Part shown: piece by piece, positions 1 to 6,482 of the stretch | Layout: every line of letters starts with the position of its first letter | How positions within the stretch are numbered: position 1 is the stretch's first letter | Source: DATARH01 sp035570495 | GTDB taxonomy: Bacteria > Pseudomonadota > Alphaproteobacteria > ATCC43930 > CGMCC-115725 | DNA length: 7,416 nucleotides | Assembly: GCA_035570495.1 (NCBI GenBank) | Contig: DATMLO010000186.1 | Span: 1-7,416 of the forward strand | Direction of reading: 5' to 3' | Translations under genes and position numbers: made by a program | Notes under the pieces: model-generated | What the model was told of the DNA's origin: nothing | Seen by the model: the letters and a program-made list of their open reading frames with translations, nothing else | Databases searched by the model: none

Positions 1-1529
1 GATTACGCGGGCGCGCCAAGGCGGCCGACACCAAGACCCTGCGTTTTATCGCGCAGTCGGATTTGCGGGTGCTCGACCCGATCTGGACCACCGCCTACAT
101 CACCCGCAATCACGGCTACATGGTCTTTGACACCTTGTTCGCGCTCGACGACAAGTTCCGGCCGCACCCGCAGATGGTCGGCGACTTTCATGTCTCCGAC
201 GACAAGCTCACCTACAGCTTCACGTTGCGCGACGGGCTCAAATTTCATGACGGGCAGCCGGTGCGCGGCATCGACTGCACGACGTCGCTGACCCGCTGGA
301 TGGCCCGCGATTCGTTGGGCCAGACCCTGGCAGGCGAAATCGCCGAGATGAAGGGTGGCGACGACAAGACCTTTTCGATCCGGCTCAAGGAGCCGTTCCC
401 GCTGCTGATCGGCGCGATCTCGAAGGTGTCGAGCCTGGCGCCGTTCATCATGCCCGAGCGGCTCGCCAAAACCGACCCGTTCAAGCAGGTCACCGAGATG
501 GTCGGCTCGGGGCCGTTCAAATTCGTTGCCGCCGAGTTCCAGCCCGGCAACAAGGCGGTCTACGTCAAAAACCCCGACTACGTGCCGCGCAAGGAGCCGC
601 CAAACTGGGCGTCCGGCGGCAAGGTCGTCAAGGTCGACCGGGTCGAGTGGCTGGTCGTCCCAGACCATGCGACGGCGGCCGCCTCGCTCAACAGCGGCGA
701 GGTGGACTGGTGGGAAAACCCGCCGCTCGATCTGGTCCCGGTTTTTGCCGGTCACGACGTGACCGTTGCCGACGCCGGCCCGATGGGCTTTCCGCAGACC
801 TTGCGGTTCAACCACCTCTGGCCGCCCTTCGACAACGTCAAGATGCGCCAGGCGGTGCTGGCGGTCGCGAGCCAAGCCGATTTCATGACGGCGATCGCCG
901 GCGAGCCGAAAAACTGGCAAAGCTGCCCGTCCTTCTTCACCTGCGGCTCGCCGATGGAGAGCAAGGCCGGCGCGCAAGCGCTGATCGGCAAGCGCGATTT
1001 CGACAAGGCCAAAAAGCTGGTCGCCGAAGCGGGCTATCAGGGCGAGAAGATCGTCGTCCTCGACGGGGCCGACCAGCCGCCCGTGCACGCGCAAGCGCTG
1101 GTCGCGGCGGATCTGATGAAGAAACTCGGGCTCAACGTCGAGATTGCGGCAATGGATTGGGGGCAGGTCGTGACCCGTCGCGCCTCGATGAAGCCGATCG
1201 AGGAGGGCGGCTGGAACGTGTTCGGCACCGGCTGGACCGGCGCCGACATGCTCGATCCGACCTTGAACCAGCCGTTGCGGTGCAACGGCAAGAAGGCCTG
1301 GTTCGGGTGGCCCTCCGACGACAAGATCGAGGCGCTGCGCGCGCAATGGGTCAAGGCCAGCGACCTCGAAGACCGTCAGGGCATCGCCGCGCAGATCCAA
1401 GAGCGCGCCTTCGAGGTGGTGCCCTATATCCCGGTCGGCCAATACATGCCGAAAACCGCCTACCGCACCAACATCAAGGGTGTCCTGACCACCCCGGCAA
1501 TCCTGATGTGGAACGTCGAGAAGACGTGA
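1..1529 (+). CDS. ABC transporter substrate-binding protein, family 5 (SBP_bac_5), 5'-truncated by window edge
   Basis: This is a periplasmic binding protein that would deliver a peptide-like or similar solute to an ABC importer. The frame is open from base 3, with about 508 residues visible and a TGA stop at 1527-1529. The first codons read LRGRAKA then ADTKTLRF, which looks like the end of a signal peptide with an A-K-A signal peptidase I site, so only the signal peptide start is missing. Family hallmarks follow in order: an early VLDPIWTT stretch and DTLF (the dipeptide-binding 'domain of known fold' start), LRDGLKFHDGQPV, a VGSGPFKF segment, MRQAVLAV, and a C-terminal NQPLRCNGKKAWFGWPSD block followed by PYIPVGQYMPKTAYR. 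That C-terminal block is usual in an alphaproteobacterial subgroup annotated only as 'ABC transporter substrate-binding protein'. The permease and ATPase genes are not in the window and may lie to the left. The ligand cannot be told from sequence alone. The family assignment is firm. Confidence 0.93.
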   Translation, partial: LRGRAKAADTKTLRFIAQSDLRVLDPIWTTAYITRNHGYMVFDTLFALDDKFRPHPQMVGDFHVSDDKLTYSFTLRDGLKFHDGQPVRGIDCTTSLTRWMARDSLGQTLAGEIAEMKGGDDKTFSIRLKEPFPLLIGAISKVSSLAPFIMPERLAKTDPFKQVTEMVGSGPFKFVAAEFQPGNKAVYVKNPDYVPRKEPPNWASGGKVVKVDRVEWLVVPDHATAAASLNSGEVDWWENPPLDLVPVFAGHDVTVADAGPMGFPQTLRFNHLWPPFDNVKMRQAVLAVASQADFMTAIAGEPKNWQSCPSFFTCGSPMESKAGAQALIGKRDFDKAKKLVAEAGYQGEKIVVLDGADQPPVHAQALVAADLMKKLGLNVEIAAMDWGQVVTRRASMKPIEEGGWNVFGTGWTGADMLDPTLNQPLRCNGKKAWFGWPSDDKIEALRAQWVKASDLEDRQGIAAQIQERAFEVVPYIPVGQYMPKTAYRTNIKGVLTTPAILMWNVEKT

Positions 1530-1554
1530 GGCGGCCGGGTCAGTACAGGGCAGG

Positions 1555-2564
1555 TCAGTACATCTCGGGCGTGATGACGTTCTGCGGACGATTGGTGAGG
1601 AGTGCCGCGCGCATCGTCTCGGCCGACTTGCGGCGGGTGTCGGCCTCCGATTCGGGGGTGAACCAGGCGGCGTGCGGGGTGATCACGAGCCGCCCTTCGA
1701 GGCCGGGCTCGCGCTCGCGATAGGCGCGCAGGATCGCGGGAACCGGGTCGACCGGCGGCTCGACCGGCAGCACGTCGAGCCCGGCGGCGGCGATGTGGCC
1801 GCTGCGCAACAACGCCAACAGCGCGTCGACATCGACGATGGGCCCGCGCGCGGTGTTGACGACGACCGCACCCTTGGGCAGCAGCGCCAATTGGTCGCGA
1901 CCGAGAAGGCCGCGGGTTTCGCGGGTCAAGGGCGTGTGGATCGACAAGGTGTCGGTCCGGCGCAACAGATCCTCGAGAGTGGCGGCGCGGCCGATGCCGA
2001 GCGCCAGGTCGGCGCCGTTCGGCAGGTAGGGATCGTAAAAGCTGACATGAAAGCCGAAGGCGCGGGCGCGCAACGCCACCGCGGTGCCGATGCGGCCGAG
2101 CCCGACGATGCCGAAATTCTGCACGCCGAGCCGGCGGATCAGGTCGTTCTTGACCGGGCCCCAGGGTGCCGGCGGCTGCGAGCGCATTGCTCGTGATAGA
2201 GGACGACGCCGCGGCGCAACGACAATGCCAGCGCCATCGCATGGTCGGCAACCTCGGTCGTGCCGTAGTCGGGCACATTGCAGACGAGAATGTTGCGCGC
2301 CGCCGCCGCGGGCCGGTCGATCTTGTCGTAGCCGACGCCCATGCGCACGATCGCGCGCAGCCGCGGAAACCGCGCGATGTCCTCGGAGGAGACCGCGTGG
2401 CGCATGATCATCAGCCCGTCGATCTCGGCGCAGTCGGCGGCGTCGAGCTCGGCCAGCGCCTGCTTGGTGCGGCGGAGGATGCGCACCTCGGGTCCGAAGA
2501 TCTCGGCTTCGACGCTGAGATCGGGGATCTGCCGGTCTTCGGGATAGAGCACCGTTACGGGCAT
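1555..2564 (-). pseudogene. CtBP-like D-2-hydroxyacid dehydrogenase, frame broken by one base
   Basis: This is an NAD(P)-dependent dehydrogenase reducing a 2-ketoacid to a D-2-hydroxyacid (substrate unknown), cytosolic. The N-terminal half (MPVTVLYPED to GVVLYHEQ, 126 residues) and the C-terminal half (RSQPPAPWGP to NVITPEMY, 209 residues) lie in different frames. Adding one base between 2186 and 2187 gives HEQ-L-RSQPPAPW and a continuous 336-residue protein, the normal family length. On that numbering the Rossmann motif GLGRIG is 155-160, the cofactor-binding Asp is 178, and the catalytic Arg is 240 (NTARG), Glu 269 (PVEPP) and His 298 (TPHAAW). The His-Ala-Ala-Trp context is typical of the CtBP-like subgroup. 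Start 2564 is chosen because GAAGGA lies 7 bases upstream; an ATG two codons earlier sits directly on that ribosome site. All catalytic residues are intact, so a sequencing error or very recent mutation is more likely than old decay. It ends tail-to-tail with the transporter gene. Confidence 0.88.
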
Positions 2565-2714
2565 CGGCATTTCCTTCGGATAGCGCCGGGCGACTTTGCC
2601 CAGGTGCCGCACTCATCTTTCTGGCCTACCAGCCAAGACGCCGGATGTCGGTCCGCAGATTCGGCGAAAACGCCGCTAGCTGCAACGGGCCAGATACATT
2701 CGGTCGGGCGCGGT

Positions 2715-2936
2715 TTAAGATGCGAGCCAAGCCAGACTACCAGGGCGCCCTTGAAGAGGTACCCCCCGCTGACGAATTGCATCATCATCCCACTGATCCA
2801 CGTTCTGAAAGTATCTATTCAAGCTAAGAGCGGATTGTTCGACGATCGCCTTTCGCTTCTCTACGAACGGGCCATTGTTGATGCCAGAATTGAGGCTATG
2901 TGTTAGCAGCGCCAAATTCCCAAAAGTGTCCACGAC
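2715..2936 (-). pseudogene. Remnant of HNH/DUF1524-type nuclease C-terminus
   Basis: A short minus-strand stretch reads VDTFGNLALLTHSLNS, then NNGPFVEKRKAI, QSALSLNRYF, and QWDDDAIRQRG. This order (GNLTLLT, LN..., N-GP-x-x-KR, LNRYF, W-x-x-x-x-I-x-x-RG) is what I know from the C-terminal part of DUF1524 proteins, the HNH-nuclease-like domain of GmrSD-type restriction enzymes and relatives. After the RG the frame drifts to a stop. Removing one G from a six-base run (plus-strand C's at 2762-2767) instead continues as RGYLFKGALVVW, which fits the family ending better. No HNH residues are present: 25 codons upstream of the visible similarity the frame meets a stop (about 3009), and the intervening residues are low-complexity Arg/Ala. 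I see no ribosome site, so this is most likely a dead gene tail left by rearrangement. The assignment rests on recalled motif order only. Confidence 0.55.
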
Positions 2937-3027
2937 GATTGGACGCCGAGCCGCCGCGAAATAGCCGCCGCGGATCCGCGCGGTCTTCGCCCGCCATGCA
3001 ATTCGTGGTTAAATTTTCAAATAGGAA

Positions 3028-3056
3028 TTGCAACTCACCGCGAATCATCGCAGTAT
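3028..3056 (+). promoter_or_regulatory. Candidate sigma-70-type promoter of the small RNA
   Basis: TTGCAA at 3028-3033 and CAGTAT at 3051-3056 are separated by 17 bases, close to the TTGAC(A)/TATAAT pattern. This would start transcription about 6-8 bases downstream (3062-3064), exactly at the base of the first hairpin. The surrounding stretch 3005-3035 is A+T-rich against a GC-rich background. The match is partial, and the position relative to the hairpins is the main support. Confidence 0.4.
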
Positions 3057-3062
3057 CTGCAC

Positions 3063-3158
3063 GGCATCGTTATGTCCCCCCAACGATGCGTTGTCGCCTG
3101 TCGGACGGGCAAACCGACAGGAACAGAAGCCCCGGTCCCCCCGACCGGGGCTTTTCTG
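3063..3158 (+). ncRNA. Candidate trans-acting small RNA with three stem-loops
   Basis: About 95 bases contain three consecutive perfect hairpins. Stem 1 has 8 pairs (GCATCGTT 3064-3071 with AACGATGC 3082-3089) around a 10-base loop, ATGTCCCCCC. Stem 2 has 8 pairs (CCTGTCGG 3097-3104 with CCGACAGG 3114-3121) around a 9-base loop, ACGGGCAAA. Stem 3 is the terminator at 3127-3153. No plus-strand protein gene lies between 1530 and 3258, so the strong plus-strand terminator needs its own transcript, and a plausible promoter sits just upstream. The layout (two hairpins, then a Rho-independent terminator, roughly 95 nt) is that of alphaproteobacterial trans-acting sRNAs. I do not recognise it as a named family such as AbcR, suhB or the CCUCC-loop 'cuckoo' RNAs, although the C-rich first loop is reminiscent of the last. 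An alternative is a leader or attenuator for the hydrolase at 3259, but the terminator would then precede that gene by about 100 bases with no visible antiterminator partner. Confidence 0.65.
3127..3157 (+). terminator. Strong Rho-independent terminator
   Basis: The stem has 11 perfect pairs (AAGCCCCGGTC at 3127-3137 with GACCGGGGCTT at 3143-3153), a five-C loop at 3138-3142, and a T-tract, TTTTCT, reaching 3157. The T-tract on the plus side is clearly better than on the minus side, so it ends plus-strand transcription, namely the small RNA. It also separates that unit from the hydrolase gene downstream. Confidence 0.88.
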
Positions 3159-3258
3159 TAACGGCACGGCGACCTCTCTGTCGCTGGGGCAGGATTGGAT
3201 GGCGTGCCGCGGGTGCCGTTCCTTAAAATCGACGCGCGATACTACCGAGGAGCAGGGA

Positions 3259-4215
3259 ATGACGACGGCGCTCGACGGCGATGCTGCCCGCGTCCTGGAA
3301 ATGGTGCGCCTGTCGGGCCGGCCGCCGCTGGAGGCGGTGTCACCGCCCGAGGCGCGGGCGCTGTTTCTCGGCGGTCGCGAAATCCTGTCGCCGCCACCGT
3401 CGCCGGTGGCCGAAGTTCGCGACCTCGCGATCGCCGGGCCGGCCGGCGGGACCCTCCCGCTGCGGATTTACCGCGGCGCCGGGACCGCCGCCGACACGCC
3501 ATTGCCGGCGCTGGTCTTTTTCCACGGCGGCGGCTGGGTCGTCGGCAATCTCGACAGCCACGACCCGATGTGCCGTCATCTCGCGAACGCCGCGGGCTGC
3601 ACGGTCGTCGCGGTCGACTACCGCCTCGCGCCCGAGCACAAGTTTCCGGCCGCGGTCGAGGATTGCCTCGCCGCCACCGAATGGGTCGCGGCCAACGCCG
3701 CGCGTGTCGGCGTCGATGGCGCGCGTCTCGCGGTCGGCGGCGATAGCGCCGGCGGCAACCTCGCAGCGGTGGTCAGCCTGATCGCTCGCGACCGCGGCGC
3801 ACCCCAACTGTGCGGCCAGGCGCTGCTCTACCCGACCCTCGACTTCGGCATGGACCGCGCCTCCTACCGGCGCTTTGCCGAGGGCTATCTGTTGACCCTC
3901 GCGACGATGCGCTGGTTCGCCGAGGCCTACATCCGCGGACCGCAGGACGTAGAAGACTGGCGGGTCTCGCCGTTGCGTGCCCCCGACTTGTCGGGGCTGC
4001 CGCCGGCCTACGTGCTGACTGCCGGCTACGACCCGCTGGGCGACGAAGGCATCGCCTATGTCCGCCGGCTGGAGGAAACCGGCGTTGCGGTGCGCCACCG
4101 CCACCTTGCGGGCCAGATCCACGGGTTTCTGCTGATGGGCAAGATCATCCGCGCCGCGGGCCCGGCGCTCGACGAGATCGCGGCGGCGCTGCGGGCAGCG
4201 TTCGACAAAGGCTAG
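3259..4215 (+). CDS. Alpha/beta-hydrolase, family IV (HSL-type) esterase
   Basis: A cytosolic carboxylesterase/lipase-like hydrolase of 318 residues, the usual length for bacterial hormone-sensitive-lipase-type esterases. The oxyanion-hole motif HGGGW is at 89-93, the nucleophile motif GDSAGG at 161-166 (Ser163), the acid in GYDPLGDEG at Asp258, and the catalytic His in QIHGF at His288. The set is complete, so the enzyme should be active. YRLAPEHKFPAAVED (121-135) is another strong family signature. The start at 3259 is chosen because GAGGAG lies 6-7 bases upstream. The same frame is open back to 3028, but that would run through the small RNA and its terminator. An A+T-rich patch (CTTAAAAT around 3222-3229) may be part of a promoter, without a clear -35. 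The MFS gene follows after 53 bases on the same strand, so the two probably form an operon. The natural ester substrate is not predictable. Confidence 0.93.
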   Translation: MTTALDGDAARVLEMVRLSGRPPLEAVSPPEARALFLGGREILSPPPSPVAEVRDLAIAGPAGGTLPLRIYRGAGTAADTPLPALVFFHGGGWVVGNLDSHDPMCRHLANAAGCTVVAVDYRLAPEHKFPAAVEDCLAATEWVAANAARVGVDGARLAVGGDSAGGNLAAVVSLIARDRGAPQLCGQALLYPTLDFGMDRASYRRFAEGYLLTLATMRWFAEAYIRGPQDVEDWRVSPLRAPDLSGLPPAYVLTAGYDPLGDEGIAYVRRLEETGVAVRHRHLAGQIHGFLLMGKIIRAAGPALDEIAAALRAAFDKG

Positions 4216-4268
4216 GTCGACCCGGAGCCGGCAATATCCCGCTGCCACTCCGAGCGACGCGGTCGCCG

Positions 4269-5654
4269 ATGACCCCGCGGCAATGGCTGCGCCTGATCCT
4301 GGTCGGTCTCGGCGCCTCGGTTGTGCCGCTCGACACCGCGGTCAATATCGGTTTTCCCAACATTACCGCCAGCTTTGGCCTGCCGATCCAGAACATCCAG
4401 TGGGTCGTGATCTGCTATGTCCTGACCTATGCCAGCCTGATGCTGGCGTTTGGCCGTGTCGGTGACATTTTTGGCTATGCCCGGGTGTTCCGCGCCGGGC
4501 TGGCGTGGAGCGTCGCCGCGTTTTTGCTGTGCGCGGCGGCGCCGAGCTATGGTTGGCTGCTGTTCTTTCGTTTTCTCCAAGGGATTGGAGCGGGCCTGGT
4601 CATCAGTGTCGCCCCGGCATTGGTCACCGGGCTGTTTCCCGAACACCGGCGCGGCCGCGCCGTTGCCGCCTTCACGCTGATCTTCGCGCTGGCATCCGCC
4701 GCCGGCCCATTGATCGGCGGAGCGCTTGTCAGCGTTTGGAACTGGCCCGCGGTGTTCTGGTTTCGCGCACCGATCGCGCTCGCCGCCTTGGTGTTTCTCG
4801 AAGGGCTGCCACGGGGCGGCGGCCACCCGGCACGCGAGCCGCTGGACATCCCCGGCGCCGTTTTGCTGGCGCTGGCCATCAGCAGCGTTCTGCTCTTGGT
4901 CAACCATTTGCCCCGGCCTGCTGGGCGAGATTGGTTCTCGGCTTTGTTGTTCGGATTGGCGGTCATCGCGATTGTCGCATTTGTCCGCTGGGAACGCCGC
5001 GCCGCGGTGCCGATCGTAAATCTCGAATTCTTCCGTAACCTCGGCTTCGCTGCGATCAATGCGGCCAGTGTTTCGGTTTATCTGGCCAGTTTCTCCGTCT
5101 TGTTGTTCGTCCCCTATTATCTGGTCCGCTTTACCCCGTTGCCTCTGCCTTGGGCGGGGGTGGTGCTCGCGGTCTCGTTTGCCGGGATGATGGCAGCCTC
5201 GCCGCTGGCGGGTCGACTGCTCGAACGCATGCCCGCAAATCGTATTGCGCTCGCTGGCGCAGCGTTGAGCGGCGTCGGGCTGATCGCGATCGGCAGCTGG
5301 AACATTGACCCGGTGAGCCGCACGCCGGCTCTGTTGGCCGCTTTGATCGCGCAAGGGTTTGGCGTCGGCTTGTTCCAGGTGGCCTATATGGACGTCGTGA
5401 TCGGAACCATCCCACAGCGCGATCGCGGGGTTTCCGGCAGTATCGCGATGCTGACCCGCACGCTCGGAATCGTTGGTGGGGCCACCCTGCTGACCCTTCT
5501 TTTCAATTCCGTCGATCATCGGGCCCTGTCGGGCGGCGCCTCAGTATCCGACGCGTTTATGGCCGCGTTTCGCTTGACCTTTTATCTGGCGGGGACGGCT
5601 TCGATCCTGACGGGTGCGGCGGCGCTCGTCGTGAGCAGCCGCCGACAGCCCTAA
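4269..5654 (+). CDS. MFS transporter, DHA2-like (EmrB/QacA-type) exporter
   Basis: An inner-membrane, proton-driven transporter of 461 residues with hydrophobic segments along nearly its whole length. The first helix ends in PLDTAVNIGFPNI (20-32), the DHA2 version of the 'LDxTIVNVALP' signature. Motif A is GRVGDIFGYARVFR (62-75) between helices 2 and 3. The helix 5 antiporter motif C is ASAAGPLIGG (142-151), typical of drug:H+ exporters. A hydrophilic central segment (GLPRGGGHPAREPLD, 179-193) and WERRAAVPIV (241-250) match the family's mid-loop. The length suits a 12-14 helix protein. The start at 4269 gives the natural N-terminus before helix 1; its ribosome site is weak (GAG about 12 bases upstream), which fits translation in the wake of the hydrolase gene 53 bases before. 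The frame is open far upstream, but that part overlaps the hydrolase and has no transporter character. Efflux of the hydrolase product or of a toxic ester is a guess. The gene ends 7 bases from the dodecin gene, tail-to-tail. Confidence 0.92.
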   Translation: MTPRQWLRLILVGLGASVVPLDTAVNIGFPNITASFGLPIQNIQWVVICYVLTYASLMLAFGRVGDIFGYARVFRAGLAWSVAAFLLCAAAPSYGWLLFFRFLQGIGAGLVISVAPALVTGLFPEHRRGRAVAAFTLIFALASAAGPLIGGALVSVWNWPAVFWFRAPIALAALVFLEGLPRGGGHPAREPLDIPGAVLLALAISSVLLLVNHLPRPAGRDWFSALLFGLAVIAIVAFVRWERRAAVPIVNLEFFRNLGFAAINAASVSVYLASFSVLLFVPYYLVRFTPLPLPWAGVVLAVSFAGMMAASPLAGRLLERMPANRIALAGAALSGVGLIAIGSWNIDPVSRTPALLAALIAQGFGVGLFQVAYMDVVIGTIPQRDRGVSGSIAMLTRTLGIVGGATLLTLLFNSVDHRALSGGASVSDAFMAAFRLTFYLAGTASILTGAAALVVSSRRQP

Positions 5655-5661
5655 CCGCCGA

Positions 5662-5874
5662 TCACTCGTCTTCGAGGGTGAAGCCGACTTTGAGGATCAC
5701 CTGAAAATGTGCGATCTTGCCGTCCTCGACATGGCCGCGGGTCTGCAAGACTTCGAACCACCCGACCTGGCGCAAAGTGCGCGACGCACGGCCGACGGCG
5801 TTCTGGATCGCGTCCTCGATGCTCTTTTCGGACGAGCCCGCGACCTCGATGATCCGATAGACATGGTCTGGCAT
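5662..5874 (-). CDS. Dodecin family flavin-binding protein
   Basis: Dodecin is a small protein forming hollow dodecamers that store or buffer riboflavin or FMN in the cytosol. The 70-residue product reads MPDHVYRIIEVAGSS, SIEDAIQNAVGRAS, then WFEVLQTRGH and HFQVILKVGF, and lines up with dodecins end to end. Trp39 would be the residue that stacks on the flavin, with Arg46 in the QTRG segment and Gln58 in HFQV as the usual ligand contact. Length is normal (about 65-75). The start at 5874 is supported by GGAGG about 6 bases upstream and by homology starting exactly there. The frame extends upstream to 6027, but that part is low-complexity Ala/Pro and overlaps the opposite arsC leader. It is transcribed divergently from arsC across about 166 bases and converges on the MFS gene. 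I see no regulatory site that names a regulator. Confidence 0.95.
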   Translation of the reverse strand: MPDHVYRIIEVAGSSEKSIEDAIQNAVGRASRTLRQVGWFEVLQTRGHVEDGKIAHFQVILKVGFTLEDE

Positions 5875-6040
5875 TGCACCCTCCGGTGTTTGGCCCCGGC
5901 CGGCGCCGGTGGCGTTGTTTGCTGGGAAGACAACACGCGAGGCATCAGGTCGTCCCGCGGCGGCGCAATTTAAACCCCCGAGCGGCGGCGCGGGCGCGTT
6001 ATTCTCGGCCGACGCTCGACATCGCAAATGGAGGATCAGA

Positions 6041-6205
6041 ATGGCGGTGACGATGTATCACAACCCCCGTTGCAACACGTCGCGCAAGACATTGGCGCTG
6101 CTTCGCGAACGCGGGGTCGAACCGACCATCATCGAATATCTCAAGACGCCGCCCTCGGCGCCCGAGCTGAAAAAGCTTGGGAATTATCAGGTTGACGTAG
6201 CATGA
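6041..6205 (+). pseudogene. arsC: arsC, glutaredoxin-type arsenate reductase, truncated by an insertion
   Basis: The intact ArsC/Spx-family enzyme reduces arsenate to arsenite with glutathione/glutaredoxin. The start at 6041 has GGAGG at 6030-6034. The protein begins MAVTMYHNPRCNTSR, carrying the family's H-x3-C-x3-R motif (His7, Cys11, Arg15), and follows ArsC through VEPTIIEYLKTPPSAPELKKL (Leu46, codon ending at 6178). It then switches to GNYQVDVA and a stop at 6203-6205. Real ArsC proteins continue for 65-95 more residues, including the arginines that bind arsenate. None of these follow in any frame here. The break coincides with a change to more A+T-rich DNA with IS1595-linked genes, so I read it as insertional inactivation. 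A 54-residue stub with the catalytic Cys but without the remaining active-site arginines should not work as a reductase. Some short family members are called YffB/Spx-like, so the arsenate role of the parent gene is likely rather than proven. Confidence 0.85.
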
Positions 6206-6254
6206 TTCTGGCGATAGCCTTGGAATCGCATTGCGAACGCGACTTTGATGATTG

Positions 6255-6280
6255 CCCTCTCTTCAATTCGGGAGAGAGGA
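6255..6280 (+). promoter_or_regulatory. Hairpin covering the ribosome site of the 65-aa gene
   Basis: CCTCTCT (6256-6262) pairs perfectly with AGAGAGG (6273-6279) across a 10-base loop. The right arm is the only good Shine-Dalgarno sequence for the ATG at 6285. If formed in the mRNA, the stem would hide it. It could instead be a dyad operator read as DNA. Seven base pairs is modest and might be chance. Confidence 0.35.
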
Positions 6281-6284
6281 TTAG

Positions 6285-6482
6285 ATGGAAAGAAAAGACG
6301 CGCCCACGTCAACCAGTGAGATAGAGATCACCCCGGCGATGATCGAAGCGGGCATAAATGAACTGGTCGGTTTCAACCGCGATTTCGATTCGGAACGATC
6401 AATCGTATGTCACATTTATCTAGCTATGGAAAGGGCCAGACTAAATCATACGAGCAAACCCGCGGCTCCGATGGCCGTTTAA
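6285..6482 (+). CDS. Small hypothetical protein, 65 aa
   Basis: The product is a 65-residue soluble protein, acidic in its middle, with no membrane segment. The core EITPAMIEAGINELVGF, then DFDSERSIVCHIYLAMERA, resembles a motif (ITPEMI-x-AG ... x-x-I-Y-x-AM) I know from many short uncharacterised alphaproteobacterial proteins; no function is established for them. The start is supported by GAGAGAGG ending 5 bases before the ATG. Its last 59 bases overlap the end of the MltR-like gene on the other strand, an unusually deep convergent overlap, so one stop may have been acquired when the parts were joined. It is the first gene after the element boundary; a TTGACG at 6192-6197 inside that boundary could act as a -35 box but lacks a convincing -10. 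It might be cargo or a partner of the MltR-like protein. Coding status is likely, function unknown. Confidence 0.7.
   Translation: MERKDAPTSTSEIEITPAMIEAGINELVGFNRDFDSERSIVCHIYLAMERARLNHTSKPAAPMAV

Noticed and set aside
3..1442. Long minus-strand open frame of 479 codons opposite the transporter gene
   Set aside because: Arg/Gly/Asp-rich composition with no family motifs; it mirrors a confidently identified gene and arises from GC-rich codon bias.
2166..2906. Plus-strand 246-codon frame across the dehydrogenase start and intergenic region
   Set aside because: Most of it is antisense to the dehydrogenase and the rest shows no protein-like pattern; no ribosome site.
3028..3258. N-terminal extension of the hydrolase back to 3028
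   Set aside because: It runs through a strong terminator and two hairpins, lacks hydrolase similarity, and a good ribosome site precedes ATG 3259.
4212..5519. Long minus-strand open frame of 435 codons opposite the MFS gene
   Set aside because: Gln/Arg/Asp-rich, the usual antisense image of a hydrophobic membrane protein; no ribosome site or known motif.
5894..5912. GC palindrome CCGGCGCCGG in the dodecin/arsC spacer as an operator
   Set aside because: Short GC palindromes are common at this base composition, and no second copy or known regulator motif supports it.
5875..6027. N-terminal extension of dodecin
   Set aside because: Dodecin homology begins exactly at 5874 behind a GGAGG; the extension is low-complexity and not conserved in the family.
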